DNA of 64,000 nt, taken from contig BCLD01000007.1 in the NCBI GenBank assembly GCA_001600875.1, positions 909,446-973,445 on the forward strand, in the 5' to 3' direction. Every line of letters starts with the position of its first letter. Position 1 is the stretch's first letter. Below are positions 34,901 through 46,795 of this stretch, in pieces. The stretch is from Solicoccozyma terricola. Its lineage: Eukaryota; Basidiomycota; Tremellomycetes; Filobasidiales; Piskurozymaceae. The notes below the pieces were generated by a model that had not been told where the DNA came from, did not search any database, and saw only the letters and a list, made by a program, of their open reading frames with translations. A program made the position numbers and the translations under genes.

Positions 34901-36123
34901 TTCACCTCTATTTCACCACAAACAGACTTGCCATCACCTACGACTCAACGATCTTTAACTTCTCTAGCTAAACCATTACTCAATTTATCATTCGGAATCG
35001 ATGATAGATCCCAAGATCTACATGGACTGGAGGCGTTGAATGGATGGATGAGGGAAGAATGTGATGTGATGAAGGATTTCATAACAGCTTGTTCTGTGAG
35101 TGGGAACTCCCGTCTATCTCCCTCTCTCTCCCCTTTATTGAACGCTGACCATCTGTGAATCTCTAAAAAAGACCCCAATCGATACTCCCTCATCATCATC
35201 ACCACCACCACCACCACCAACCTCAATCCACTCATACCTCTCCACCCTTCCTTCAACCTCTACCATCTCCATCCTCCACCCTATCCTCGGCCCAATCGAC
35301 CTCCCCGTCCAATTAGCGTTATTGGAAAAATGGGGAGAACAAGTGATTAGATCAAAGGTACCGATTAGAAGTAGTAGTAATCATAGTTCGGCCGAGGAGA
35401 TTACTGGATTGGATGGGGTTGGAATGGGTGTGATGAGTATGGGAATTGGAAACGATGGAGATAGTGGTGGTAGCGGTGGTGGTGGTGGTTCAAGTGTGAA
35501 TGGAGAAGTGGTACGTGGGATTGAAAACGGTTCAAGAGGTGGAGAAGGAAAAGGAAGTGGAGGTAGCGAAGATAGTTTCAAAACAGCATCAAATACTTCA
35601 CTTCCGGTTTCACCACTTTTGAAAGATTCTACATCGATCTCTTCTCCTCGTATACCGATAAAGACGACTGGGACTGGGAAAACGACGACGACGACGACGA
35701 GATTGAGAATGGAACCGAGGGATGCTCATGTTGGTCGAGATAGGGAGAGACGATGGGTTGAAGGGGAGTTGTATACTGGTGGCGGGGTAGGAGACGGTGT
35801 CGAGGGCGGTATCATCTCTTACCCGGACAACATAAAGGAGAAGAGGAGTAATACAAGCCGGAGGAGAATGAGTCTGGAGACTGATGAGTGAGTTTGGCGG
35901 GGGATGATCGGAGGAATAACTTTTAGTGGGGTTTGACGATTGATATCTGACTGCCTCGACTGCCTACCTCCCTACCTCCCTCCCTCCTTCCGTCACTACT
36001 CCCACCAGATACGTTGACCTCGTCGGAGCGATAAGATCACTTCCTGCTCCATTACCATCCCAAGTCCTGCCATGGTCCCCCCGCCGCCCGACGATCCCGC
36101 CCCGGAATGAATCGAGAGGGTGA
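31908..36123 (+). CDS. Ras GTPase-activating protein with PH-like and C2 regions
   Basis: Multi-exon gene. The N-terminus is Ser/Thr-rich. A PH-like region follows: VFKIKCFERVQVEKSTSAFS, SYQWREVTLEAHVDASPARI, and after a long Ser-rich insert LSFPTITAMQAWYTLIQAFA. A C2 region has RLEISSLEALKLDGVDGNSK and NLRLKLRYIE. The RasGAP domain then gives TLFRSNTSFTRLLDTTMRLH, with the arginine finger in LFR; FLRMIFARLTESVGAAHPGD; and VFLRLIAPAIMWPNLYGLLP, the FLR signature with Ala in place of the usual Asn. The tail is Ser/Gly/Thr-rich and a last exon ends at TGA 36121-36123. It should speed GTP hydrolysis on Ras at the plasma membrane, lowering cAMP or MAPK signalling. Confidence 0.85.
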
Positions 36124-36183
36124 GGTTGTATATAGCCTGCCGATGGATGACGCATATGACTATTGTTAGCTGGGGTCATGTGT

Positions 36184-36189
36184 CACGTG
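36184..36189. promoter_or_regulatory. CACGTG box upstream of the CipC-like gene
   Basis: TCACGTGTCA, 110 bp upstream of the start at 36299. Confidence 0.45.
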
Positions 36190-36298
36190 TCAACCCCGCA
36201 GTCTATAAGTAGCAGGGGCCGGCCAGCAACATCGTCCACCCATCCTCAGCAACATCAATCCAACCACCTCGCACTCTTCAACAACTGCTATCTTCACA

Positions 36299-37050
36299 AT
36301 GGGTGGGTGTCCCGTCCTCTCTTGTCCCGCTTCTCCCGCTTCTCCATCGCCATTTCACTCACACCCAACCTCCAGGTCTCTTCGATTTCTTCAACAACGA
36401 CGCTTCTGGCCGCGACCAAGTGTAAGTTCCCCGGTCCCCATGCAATTACCCGACCACGGTTCTCACCCACTTTCCCTTCTCTCTTCCCAATCTATAGCTA
36501 CAACTTGGACCCTAACCAGCAACACCAAGGTCATTTGTCTCACGAATTGATTGGCGGTGCTGCTGGTACGTTTTCGAACGCAATATCTTGCGGCATTTTA
36601 AAAGGACTCGCCCCGCTGATCGTCGATGTTTTCTCAATCGTTTCTCCATCTCGTTTCTTCCATATCTACCTTTTCATACTGTTCCCATCCCCCCCCCCCC
36701 CCCCCCCCCCGGGGTTTTTCTACGTCTGTTTCGGGAGTCACAGGCTACGAAGCTATGAAAGCGTACGAAAACCACTGTGCTCAGAATGGTCAACCTCCAT
36801 CCCACGCTCGGGCCAAAGAGTAAGCCCCCATCTTTCCCCCCTAAATCCCTATACAAATCCTCCATTCCAACGTTTTTTAAAACCCCCCACATCACAAAAT
36901 CTCCACACACAGAATCGTCGCTGCTCTCGCCGCTGCTGAAGTTGACAAGCTCTTTGAGACTAAAGGATTGAATTACATAGATAAAGAAGAGGCGAAGAGG
37001 CATGCTCAGAGGCAGGCTGTTCAGGCTTTGGATCAGTCTGGTCAGTACTA
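36299..37050 (+). CDS. CipC-like protein (DUF3759, about 110 aa)
   Basis: The first coding exon is only four bases (ATGG, 36299-36302); the intron GTGGGT...CCTCCAG joins it to GTCTCTTC to give MGLFDFFNNDASGRDQ. Then YNLDPNQQHQGHLSHELIGG, AAGYEAMKAYENHCAQNGQP, SHARAKEIVAALAAAEVDKL and FETKGLNYIDKEEAKRHAQR, ending QSGQY and TAG 37048-37050. The HELIGGAAxxEAMKAYE...HxxAKE...AEVDKL pattern is the CipC family, first seen as a concanamycin-induced protein in Aspergillus and often abundant under stress or during host growth; its biochemical role is unknown. The third intron has a run of 22 C followed by GGGG. Confidence 0.88.
36689..36714. repeat. Poly(C)22-G4 tract in a CipC-like gene intron
   Basis: Twenty-two C followed by four G on the sense strand, about 55 bases before the acceptor TCACAG. 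Confidence 0.95.
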
Positions 37051-37311
37051 GGGAAGTGTTAGTTCAATGGATCTTCTGGACCTTTGGGAGTTGTAGTTGT
37101 CTGCAAGGTTGTGCCCGAAAAGTAGATTAAAAACGGTTAGAAAAGAGGAGAGGAGAGGAGAAAGAATGAATTGTTGGTAAATAGCAAAAGTGAATTTATT
37201 GAATCGATTATGGTGTCTCTCTCTGGCACTGCTACTGTGCGCCATTCATTCTTTTTCTCAGTTCCAGAATACAACTCTCTTTTCCCCCCCGCCTTTCTTT
37301 TTTCTTTGTCA

Positions 37312-39927
37312 TCACCCCACCACCGCACTCTTCACCTTTACCCATCCTTCCCATATCCTACCCACCGTCTTCTCCCATCCTAACGGCACACCACCACGTA
37401 AAATCAATAATGTGAAAATCATCCATATGAAATTCCGTTCTCCAACCCCAACGCCAGCTCGTCGATCCATCGCTCTCGACGAAGACAACGATGATGACGA
37501 CGACGACGACGATGTCGATCTCATTCGTCCATCACCATTCCCTGAAACATTTCTAGCCCATCTACTAAACGCAGTATCCGGGTTCTCAACACGATAAGAT
37601 CCCGTATTCGTCTGCGTCTTCGAAACAAGTCCAATTGAACAGAGGAATACGTCTACCCATTCTCGTAGACTAGCTAGTCGGAGTAGGAAGAGATATAATA
37701 GCGCCTTGATGAGATCACGTTTTCGTTTTCGTCCATATCGAGGTTGGAGGTGGTTGACGTCGTTGGAATATGAGATGACAGGGTAGCCGAACATTGGGTT
37801 GCTAAGTGCGTAGGTTGGGATAATGTGTGTTGGTTGGGGTGGGGGCTGGGGCTGGACCTGGTTGGTGGTCGACGCAACGGCGACGTCTCGTGGTTGAGCC
37901 CATTCTTGAGGTTGGACTATGATTGGTTCAGGTGATGTGAATTTCGACTTCTCCCTCGCCGGTGGACTCGTCACCACCTTATCCTCGAGACCACGCTCGT
38001 GATGTCGTGTTAGAGACGCAGAATACGACCTCGCTCCCTCGGGATTGACACGCAAAGCGCTCAGTCGTCGTTGTGAAAGAGGTGCAATCTGTGGTCGTCG
38101 TCGAGCGCCGCGAGGCGAGTTCGGTTGCTTGGCAGTAGGTGTCTTCTCCTCCTCGTCATCAGATCCAAGGAGAAGATCGATGTTTGCACGTCTCGAGGGA
38201 GAGAGGTACAGTCGAAAATCGGTGAGCGATTTGATACGTTGCATGGGGGTTTGAGGTTCCTCCCTGGTCGGAGTGGCAGATGGAGAACGAGACCGTTTTA
38301 AGCTCGCACGTATTTCCTCGTCGCTAGGGATAGTGATCCCTAGTCCTGCACTGCGGACATTAAGCCTATGGGAAACCAGACCTAGCGCATTCGAATCAAC
38401 TGCCGATCTCGTCATTTGTAAATCCTTCATCGACATCGCCGGAAGGTTCTGACTAGACCTCGCTTTCTTGCTCATCATCGCTCGAGACGTATTAATCGCC
38501 GGAGTCTGAGGTCGACTGCTGGTGGGAGTGTTTCGAGCGGCGGTATAGTACACGTCAGCAATGGATTCGACGCTGTTTGATCTTGAAAAGTATCGAGGTG
38601 ATGGCGCCACGGCGACCCGTCCAATATCACTTCCCGATCGCCGCAGAGGGTAGACATCCGAAAGCTGACCGGCAGCAGCTGGAACGGAATACCTCTCCAG
38701 CATAGTATCTGCATCCTGAGCGAGGTCAAACATGCCGTCGCCACCCAACGCCCTCGGAAGCGTGGTCATATCGAACAAACCGCTCATCTCCACCTTGCCT
38801 CTTGCGCTGGTATTATCCAACCATACGATCTTATCCAGTGCAGCTTGAGGCAGTACACCTTTCAAGCACGTCCACAGTGCTTGCGATGTCCACGTCTGGT
38901 TGACGATAAAGATGGAGGTGACTAGGCCTGGGAAATGGTGGTGGTGGATGTTTATGAGATGAGGAAGGAGTTCCAGTTGCTGAGAATGACCCACGGTCAG
39001 CTTTAGATGGAATTGCCGGGGGGTCATATTTGCGATACAAGGAGGCTCACCAGGTTACTCAATCCAGCACCTTGCACATCCACAATCAGCGCATAACCTT
39101 TCACGACCTGTTCAACCTCCACCTCCGTCTCCTTGCCTCTACGCCTCGTCCTTCCTCTCCCAATTTGCACACCCAGATCCCTTACAACCCGCCTGCCATG
39201 CTCTGCGATCCACCATGCTACTTCCATTAACCCTTCCGTTCCCGCCACTCGTGCTTTCACTTTTCTGCCCTCGTCACCTTCAACCCGGGTAAAGTCTCTA
39301 TTCACTTGACGAAGAGTAAGCACGGCTAGAGGTCGACCAAGTGCGTCTTGATATTGTGGATAAGGAAGGAACGCGAAGAGGGGTTGTGAGCGTGAAGAGG
39401 TCGAGAATGTGTATGGAGGGATAGGAGGGATCGCGAGGTGTAGGTCGAGACGGATGCGATTCGTGAGTGAGGAGAGAAGGAGTGTGTGTGCTTTGGAAGC
39501 GTCGAATCGTGCGCGCTGGCAGAGAAGGCAGGGAGAAGTGGGATCAGGTCAGTCTATCGTAGGCAAGGTGATATCGCTCGTCTACTCCATTTGTCAAGCC
39601 TGCGACCACTTGTCATGGACCCGATTCGTAGCTAGAACTATGATCATGAGGCCGTTCCGATCCATTCCCAATTTGAATACCCTGTTTCCTCACTCTCACT
39701 CGCACACTCACCCTCAGCGCCCTCCAAGACACCCCTCTATCGCTTGCCCATTCCCTCACACCTTCTCTGACGTCCTTCTCCCACCCTTCCTGATCGATCA
39801 ACTCTTCCGCTACGGCATTCAACTCCTCCTGGACTTGTTGAATAAGCGGCTGATATTCACGATATTGAGACAGGGTGGATTGATATCGGGATTGCTGGAT
39901 GGCGTGGAGGGTGGGGAGAGATGGCAT
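37312..39927 (-). CDS. CRAL-TRIO (Sec14-like) domain protein with C-terminal hydrophobic anchor
   Basis: Start MPSLPTLHAIQQSRYQSTLS at 39927; a short helical N-terminus (DQEGWEKDVREGVREWASDR) and then ARFDASKAHTLLLSSLTNRI, the CRAL-TRIO N-lobe pattern. The lipid-binding lobe has GYALIVDVQGAGLSNL, ELLPHLINIHHHHFPGLVTS, IFIVNQTWTSQALWTCLKGV and DKIVWLDN. A long Ser/Arg-rich disordered region follows, then DLIKALLYLFLLRLASLREW and a final hydrophobic stretch FIWMIFTLLILRGGVPLGW near the C-terminus, with the stop at 37312. Sec14-like proteins move or present phosphoinositides and other lipids; the anchor suggests a fixed membrane location. Three exons. Confidence 0.75.
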
Positions 39928-40534
39928 GATGGAGATGGGAAGAGAGGATCCAGATGGATGGTTAGAGGGGAGCCAAGTCCGACTGAGTGAAAAATTGAAT
40001 CTTGTGAAAATGACCTTCTAGACTTAGGATGTTGTCGCAATGGAAGCTGTGTGACCTTTGTCCTCGAGACTTAAATCCTCCTGCGTTACGACGGAATGTG
40101 CGGATCGGATCCTTTTACCACACCTCCAAGAGACGTTGCGTGCCAGTGCCGGTAGTTGCCGATCTCATCAGTGGCTTGATACTTTGTGCTGCTGACGGGA
40201 TAGACAACTGCGATCCGGGGGGTTCCCAACAGTGAGCAGCGACTAACCGGGCGGAAATCCAACAGAAGCACCCGTCCGCGAGTGGCGAGTGGCGACCGAC
40301 AACGATCATCTATGCAATGCCCTACAACGATCACTACAGATGTACAGAGCCCTAAGGCGGGTCCAGTCGTTGCCGAAGAGGGGTGGCCTCTGGCTGGTGC
40401 GGACCTAGCAGGGCAATCTGCTAGGTGGATGGATGGATTTTACCTGTGGCTGAACATATCCATCCACCTCCTCCGGCTGTCCTTAGTCCAACCCGTAGCC
40501 GATTGTCGTGATTCATGAACGACCTGGATCTCTC
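39928..40534. other. Intergenic region, nothing recognised
   Basis: Between the CRAL-TRIO gene start and the 3' end of NCS6. A 68-codon plus-strand ORF (40029-40235) has no coding character that I can see. Confidence 0.5.
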
Positions 40535-42262
40535 TCAACCACCGATAGCAATCTCCTTTGCCTCTCCTATCTCCCTGGTAAAGAATGGAATGACACGATG
40601 ACCTTCCGGGACTTGCGTGTTGACCATCTGACTTGTTTTCTGTGGTAGCGGCGAGGGAGGTACGTTAGTCGACTTTGAGGGAACTAACAGCAGGAAACTC
40701 GGCTTACCCGTGCAGCTGAAGCTCGACCGTGCTCCAATCCTTCAAGAAGAGCGCATGCTTTCTGTGAGGTTGGGGCAAGAGCATTCGTCAGCCATGTGTG
40801 GTGGGGTGGGATGTAGACACGCCGTTCACTCACGCAGAGTTCATTCGAGCTCATATACCCGCATCTCACGCAATTCCCTATCCAAGACCTCCGCAATCAG
40901 TTCATCCTGTACCTCTTCAACGAATCATAATGTCCTAACTCACTCAGTTCCTTCATACCCTTCTGAACACCATCATCGAGCTCAAACGCTTCTCCGGAGT
41001 GAATGATGTCGATGATTGCGGATGGTCGAATTGCTTCTAGGTCTTTGAGGAAAACACGAGCGTGTCCTCGATATGCTGTGGGGGAAATGATCAGTTGGTG
41101 ATAATAGTATTTCCAAGAAAAAAAAAACCATGCATCGACCAGAACTCACCATCTGGACTGTATATACACTCTGTAGAGAAATACGTCAACTTCTTGAAAT
41201 ATGCGTACCTGTGGACCAAAGAGCATCGGTTAACGAGACGCAAAAAACCATCTGAGAAATCCATAACGACTCGCATCACAATCTCCTTTTCATACGCGTA
41301 TTTGAACGGTTTACTACGAGTTATCGTGTCTTCTGAAGAAGTAGAAAGAGCTGTACACCGTGATAATCTCGCGATGTCTCCACGCATTACTGGTTGGGAA
41401 AATTTGAGAGGTTCAGCGTCGTTGAAAAAGCCACGGATATAAAGGACGAGTTGGCAAAACTGACTGTTCATCAATACCGTCTCTGCGATATCATCTGCAT
41501 TATGTCCGGTAACGATATGGTCTACTCCAAGTTGTGCAGCTCCACGATCCAATGCTTGTCTTCTGAAGACGCCGCAGAATGTACCTGTTTGCGCAAACAA
41601 TGTTTTTCGTTTTGATTCAACCTCGGGTTGTTTTGTCCACGGTGAGATGTTTCCGGCGTCAGTAGAGGAGAACGTACAATTGTTCTTCTTCCCTATCTGC
41701 TCTACGATTTTATCCATCGTCCAGCCGTATAGCTCATCGTAGCTTAGGATCTTCAGAGGTAGACCGTATTCGACTTGGTTTTGTTTGACGGTCTGTAGGT
41801 GGTGGTGTGAGTGAGTGAGTGAGTGAGTGAGTGAGTGAGTGAGTGGATCATGGGTTCGAAAAAATGGTGTAGGAGGACAAACCTCCAGCGAATCATCTCT
41901 ATATCCTGTTATTCCTTCATCGATTGATAATAGGAATAGATCGAGTCCATAATCGTATCGTTTATTCAAGACCGTCATTACATGTGCTAAAACCGTCGAA
42001 TCTACAAAGGAAGCGTTATAACGTCGTTAGTGGAACTGGCCATCGATACCTCAGCAGCCACGTCTACCTCACCCTTTCCGCCACTAGCACCGATAGCAAC
42101 CCTCTCACCCTTCTTGAAAACACCATCTCCCTCTGTAATCGTCTGATGGACTTCCGTCTCAAACACCTCGAAGAAACACGGTTTACAGACTTGTTGTCCT
42201 GTTTTAGGCCGTTTGACTATTGCGCGAGAGGAGTGACAGAGTGAGCAGGAGCGGGATGGCAT
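40535..42262 (-). CDS. NCS6: Cytoplasmic tRNA 2-thiolation protein 1 (Ncs6/Ctu1)
   Basis: Start [20 protein letters not shown] at 42262; Cys pairs C-x2-C and CKPC form the N-terminal zinc site. [11 protein letters not shown] ends an exon and [20 protein letters not shown] opens the next, rebuilding the PP-loop SGGKDST. Then [60 protein letters not shown] and [46 protein letters not shown] and [20 protein letters not shown] follow, and the C-terminal zinc site [20 protein letters not shown]. The last exon has [23 protein letters not shown] at 40535-40537. The enzyme, with Ncs2, thiolates U34 of Lys, Glu and Gln tRNAs using Urm1 sulfur. The last intron probably ends at AACAAG. Confidence 0.92.
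41807..41845. repeat. GTGA microsatellite in an NCS6 intron
   Basis: About nine to ten uninterrupted GTGA units on the plus strand (TCAC on the NCS6 sense strand), inside the intron after residue ~104. Confidence 0.9.
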
Positions 42263-42838
42263 GGTGGACGGGTGGGTGCGTGTGTAGTCGTGGATAGGGA
42301 GAGACTGTGGAATTGTGATGGACAGGGTAGTGGCGAGCATGGACGAACGCTAAAAGTTGCTAACCACTTCAATGAGAATATGGGAATCCGCGGATTCGTA
42401 GTGGGAGTCCGGGGTGTTTTTACATTGTAATGCGAACACACAACTTGTATAACGTGAATGGCTAGTTACCATACTGCTGGAGGCTTGTGCAAACCCACAG
42501 GGCGTACGTTTCGGATGCCCTAAAAAAGCAAAAATTACGATCGAACCATGACCCAGAAATGCCCAGTTCGACCAACTGAGCGGACATCACCCTGCATGTC
42601 CGAACCCCCGATCGATTGGCAATTGTCGAGTCTACGTCTTCAACTCCTGTAGGGGGAAGAAAAAGGTCGATACGGAATTCAAGTCTTTTTTTGGGGGAGG
42701 GGTGGGGGGGGGGGGGGGTGAAGGGGGTCCAAAAAGAATATCTGGTCCGACCTCTCCGCATTCATCATAGTTCAAATCGTTATCGAGAGTCGGAAGGAGG
42801 GGGAAATAATAAAACTGCTACAAAAACACGCTGCCTCA
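42263..42838. other. Intergenic region with poly(G) run
   Basis: Between the NCS6 start and the PRE6 stop. Contains G15 at 42704-42718. No gene recognised. Confidence 0.5.
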
Positions 42839-44361
42839 TCACTGAGCGCTTCCCGCACCTGCCGCCGTGTTATCAGCGCCTCCAGCTCCCTGTGTAGTTG
42901 CGATACCGGTTGCTAGCGTGCTTGCGCCCTGTACATGTACGTATCACGTATCAGCTCGGACGATCGCAAAAGTCAATTCATCCATCATGCTATATAACGC
43001 ACCTGAGCACTAGCTTGCAATCTCGTCCTCTTGCGTTCCGCTTCAGCTTCTTTCTCCGCCTCGATTCCTTTAACGATTGTTTCAATTTCCGATTGTTCGA
43101 GGTTCTGAATCCAGGGGAGGGGGGGAGGGTAGTAATCCTTAATTATATCAGCGCCTACCACTAACCACGCCACGTACGCCCACCCTCCGCACACTCACCG
43201 TAATCTCTCCATACTTTTCCATAACTGTCAACTCGATATTCTTCGCTCCAGTCTGTACGACCTCCAACAAACTCCTAACTGTCAATTTAATAGCCTCTTC
43301 CCTATCGAGATCCTCCTTCCAATTCTTCTCAAGGAACTCTCTGACAGTCTTGGATGAACGTCCAATGGCGTTGGCTTTCCATGCGGAGAAAATACCACTC
43401 GGCTCGGTTTGATATAACCTCGGCTTATCATCGTGAGGGTCAAATCCTACAACGAGTGTGGAGATTCCGAATGGTCTCACACCACCTGATTGAGTGTATC
43501 TCTGGAGGGAGATGGGATGATTGATATAATCAGATGTGGAATTTCGGATCCCAGAGGGCGCTCAAAACCTCTATACACCCACCTGCTGAACGCCTGCAAT
43601 GTACTTGGTGATGTACTCAATGTTAACCGGATCTTCAACCGTCAATCGATGTGATTGGCATTCAACTCTAGCTTTATCGATGAGGACTCGACCGTCTGCG
43701 GTGAGACCTAGAGGTAAGTCAACGGTAGTAAGTTCGTCGTTAGCCAACGATTTTGAATTTCTACGCCAAACTCAAGAGCAAAAGCTTCACCTGCAAAAGC
43801 AACGCAGACATGATCATCCAACAATGCAACCTTTCTTACCGTCCTTGGATCTTGAAGCTGCAATGTTGACTTTTTCTCCACACCGAGTACAACAACCTTT
43901 GAGCCTCTAACACCGACCTGGAAGAGGTGGGGAATGCCTCGTTGCAAGAGTTAGCAATGGATGACACCCCACGTAAAAAGGGGAAGGGTCGTCGCAAACT
44001 AACAGCACATGTACCTCGTCGAACGGCTTCTAATGCATAATCAACCTGTTAATTTGATGTAACGGAGCGAAAGTGAGTTAATCCCCGCGTACGCCATAGA
44101 TACCAACAGCTCGATCTTACTTGGAAGAGCTGCAAAGGACGAAAGGGTAGTAAGCACCAGCTCGACAACGGACGTCAACCGAAAGATTACTCACATGTCC
44201 ATCCGGGGAGAAGACCGTAAGAGCTATAACATGTCATCCGTACGATCAGCATCATGGGGCCAAGAACAACTGATACCTGCGCGGGGCTCTGCGATGCACG
44301 TATGTCCCCCCACCGCACCATCAAGAACGAATAACTCACCTCGGTCGTAGTTTCGAGACAT
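42839..44361 (-). CDS. PRE6: 20S proteasome subunit alpha-4 (PSMA7/Pre6)
   Basis: Start MSRNYDR at 44361; about ten short exons. Conserved parts: the N-terminal gate helix and the alpha-subunit signature region, [117 protein letters not shown] and [20 protein letters not shown]. The helical tail has [20 protein letters not shown], and a Gly/Ala/Thr-rich end ([20 protein letters not shown]) runs to TGA 42839-42841. RPFGISTL and the alpha-4 tail place it with Pre6/PSMA7 in the outer ring of the core particle. The low-complexity end of about 30 residues is an addition not present in the yeast or human proteins as I remember them. Confidence 0.9.
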
Positions 44362-44676
44362 GACGGTGTGAGAATCAACCTCGTCTGGTTATTCCAACGT
44401 CGATTCGAATCGTGCAGGTCGTAAGTACCGGGGATACGAGTACGAGGACGGGGAATGCAAGCTACGGTGAGATGCTTGGATGGAATATGTTGAACGGATG
44501 TGTTATAGCTGAATGATGGGTGACCAGTCGACGTTGATGCAACGCGAGTCGTGGCCCACCGTGAGACAAAGACGCGATTCATCCAACCACAAGTCTACTA
44601 ACCAGTTGATGCAACCACTACCACTACCACCACCACTACCACCACCCAACCCCCACCACCATCACCACTTTCAACC
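44362..44676. promoter_or_regulatory. Bidirectional promoter, PRE6 and COX19
   Basis: The two genes diverge with 315 bp between their start codons. The COX19-proximal end is a CCACCACTACC-rich pyrimidine/adenine tract, a likely leader. Confidence 0.5.
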
Positions 44677-45155
44677 ATGTCATTCGGTCGTCCGCCTAGT
44701 ATTGGAGACTCCTTCAAACTTGCTCCACCTCAAAGAGGTAGCTTTCCTCTGGATCATGATGGTGAGTACCGAATACCCTCAGCTCTCGTTCGAACCGTTC
44801 ACTCATTCAGCGCGGTGAAAAAAAAAACCCCCCTCAATCCAGGAGACTGCAAAGGACCAATGATGGCATACCTCGCTTGCTTGAAAGAGAACAAGAATGA
44901 AAATGGTAAATGTAGACACCTCTCGAGGAAATACCTAGAATGTCGAATGGACAAGTGAGTTATTTTTTTAATTGAATTTTTTTTTTGGCTGCTGGGATCC
45001 TGGAATCGAGGTCTCACTAAAACTGACTCCTTCATCACAGCAATCTTATGGAACGAGACGATATGCAAAACCTAGGATTGGGAGACGTGGGTAATACGGT
45101 CACTCCTGCAAATTCGAATCCACCTTCTACAACGGATCCGAATGTTCCGTCATAA
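44677..45155 (+). CDS. COX19: Cytochrome c oxidase assembly protein Cox19 (about 103 aa)
   Basis: Three exons: MSFGRPPSIGDSFKLAPPQR with GSFPLDHDG; then CKGPMMAYLAC and CRHLSRKYLEC; then NLMERDDMQNLGLGDV and a Pro/Ser/Thr tail to TAA 45153-45155. Both cysteine pairs are exactly C-x9-C, the twin CX9C fold that forms two disulfides through the Mia40 relay in the mitochondrial intermembrane space. The PPxRGSFPLDHDG lead-in and YLECRM...NLM are typical of Cox19, which is needed for copper handling in complex IV assembly. Confidence 0.93.
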
Positions 45156-45631
45156 TACTGTGGGACATGTTTGGTCACCTCGATGCGAGTTGAAGATATC
45201 CAACGCTCGGTGAAGCGATAAGCGACTTCGGATGGTGATATGGTCACGATGCAAGAAGTGGTGGACGCGCAAGCAACGACACATCAAGCTGTAACACTTC
45301 TGCACACACCTATGCAGTCCTCCAAACACCACTCAACAATGAAACACCGACCAGCGGTTCCCTTGCGTAGGATGACAATACTGTATATCACTGTACTAGC
45401 ACTGCGACAGCTCGCTGTCGGGGGGCAGAGATGAGAGGCCCGTTGTGTGCGATATTTACCATTGTAATAGAGGGAGAGCGACATGACATTGCCACTTGCC
45501 ACGTGATCCCAATTACTGCTGTGACTTCCCAAGTGGAATGCATTCATAGTTACCCCACCCCATCGGCCACTCGCTCGCATCTACTCTCAGCCTCGTCTCC
45601 TACCTTTCGTTGACCGTGGAAACTTGCCGCG
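45156..45631. other. Intergenic region upstream of ATG27
   Basis: No gene recognised. It holds the CACGTG box listed separately at 45500. Confidence 0.5.
45500..45505. promoter_or_regulatory. CACGTG box upstream of ATG27
   Basis: CCACGTGATC, 127 bp upstream of the start at 45632. Confidence 0.45.
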
Positions 45632-46736
45632 ATGAGACTACCTACCTCCTTATCAGTTGTCATCCTCTGCCTACTCTCCTCCACCACCACCACCCTCGCA
45701 GTGACTTCTTTCGACTGTAAACCAACCATACCCTCGAATGACCGCTCGGAATCATCTCGACATTTCGATCTGACGGCGTTGGACGGTGTACGGTCGTCGA
45801 TCAAAGAGACGGATACTCCTCCGACTAAGAGTGAAGCTAAAGTGAAAATGTCACTATGTGGAGATGATGGGATTGGGAATGATGATACGCTTGCTGAAGA
45901 GGATCAGGTGGGTCCTTGTGCGATTACGCGGCCATGGATGTGTTCATCCATCTGATGATTTATCCCACATAGTGTCCACCTGATACCAAAGTCTGCCTCA
46001 CTCTTTCCAACCACAAGCCATCATCAGCAGAAGCGGATAGAGTTGTCGCTGTCATTCCAATATGGCCCGCGGATTTGTCGTCGGATGACATCAAAGTCTC
46101 ATCTTTGGAAAAGGAAGACGGGTTGGAGATTTACATATCTGGCGCAGATTATGCAGGGTGAGTACATATGCGTGCGGGGGCTGCCATCGGTTGTTTAAAC
46201 TGATCATGTCCTCCGAAAGCACGCCTCAATCTCTCTCCTTGAGAATCCTCTGTTCTCCAACGTCAACCGACGATTCGCCAACTCTCGAATCGTACACTAA
46301 CGGTTTACTGTCACTGCAGTGGTCGACTCCCGCGGGATGTGCTCGAGGAATTGAAGGTGATGATGACAACGACGATAATGACGATGTACCAGATACTCCG
46401 GGTGAGAAGAGGAAGGGTAGAGGGTTCTGGGGATTCATAGGGTTGTTCTTTTGGTTGGGAGTTGCGGGTTTGATTGCTTATTTTGCGATCGGTGAGTGTG
46501 TGCGAGTGCGAGTGCACGTCTAGTGGTTCGCACGTCCTGATAACCCTCCTCCTCCAGGCATGTATTACAACTACACGACATACGGCGCACGAGGCAAGGA
46601 TCTACTGCCGCATCGGGATTTCTGGCTCGAATTGCCAGCGAACCTTGGCGATCTGTTCTCGCATTTGTTGGCAGGTCTAAGAGGAAGACACGGTGGAAGT
46701 GGGAGTGCGAATCGGGGAGGGTATACAGCAATATGA
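45632..46736 (+). CDS. ATG27: Atg27-like type I membrane protein
   Basis: Start MRLPTSLSVVILCLLSSTTT is a signal peptide followed by VTSFDCKPTIPS. The lumenal part has CPPDTKVCLTLSNHKP, LEIYISGADYAG and SLSLRILCSPTS, with LLSLQWSTPAGCARG just before an acidic stretch; the paired Cys and the LxW..aC pattern fit the mannose-6-phosphate-receptor-like fold of Atg27. One transmembrane helix: GFIGLFFWLGVAGLIAYFAI. The cytosolic tail GMYYNYTTYGARGKDLLPHR then DFWLELPANLGDLFSHLLAG is typical of the family; it ends GGYTAI before TGA 46734-46736. Atg27 cycles between Golgi, endosome and vacuole and helps supply membrane and Atg9 for autophagy. Four exons. Confidence 0.82.
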
Positions 46737-46795
46737 GGCAGGCAGATTGTACGTTATGCATTTAAAATTCATGTCCGACATCGCGGTCCCATCTT

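Noticed and set aside
40029..40235. 68-codon Cys-containing ORF, possible small secreted protein
   Set aside because: No signal peptide and no coding bias; Cys spacing matches no known pattern.
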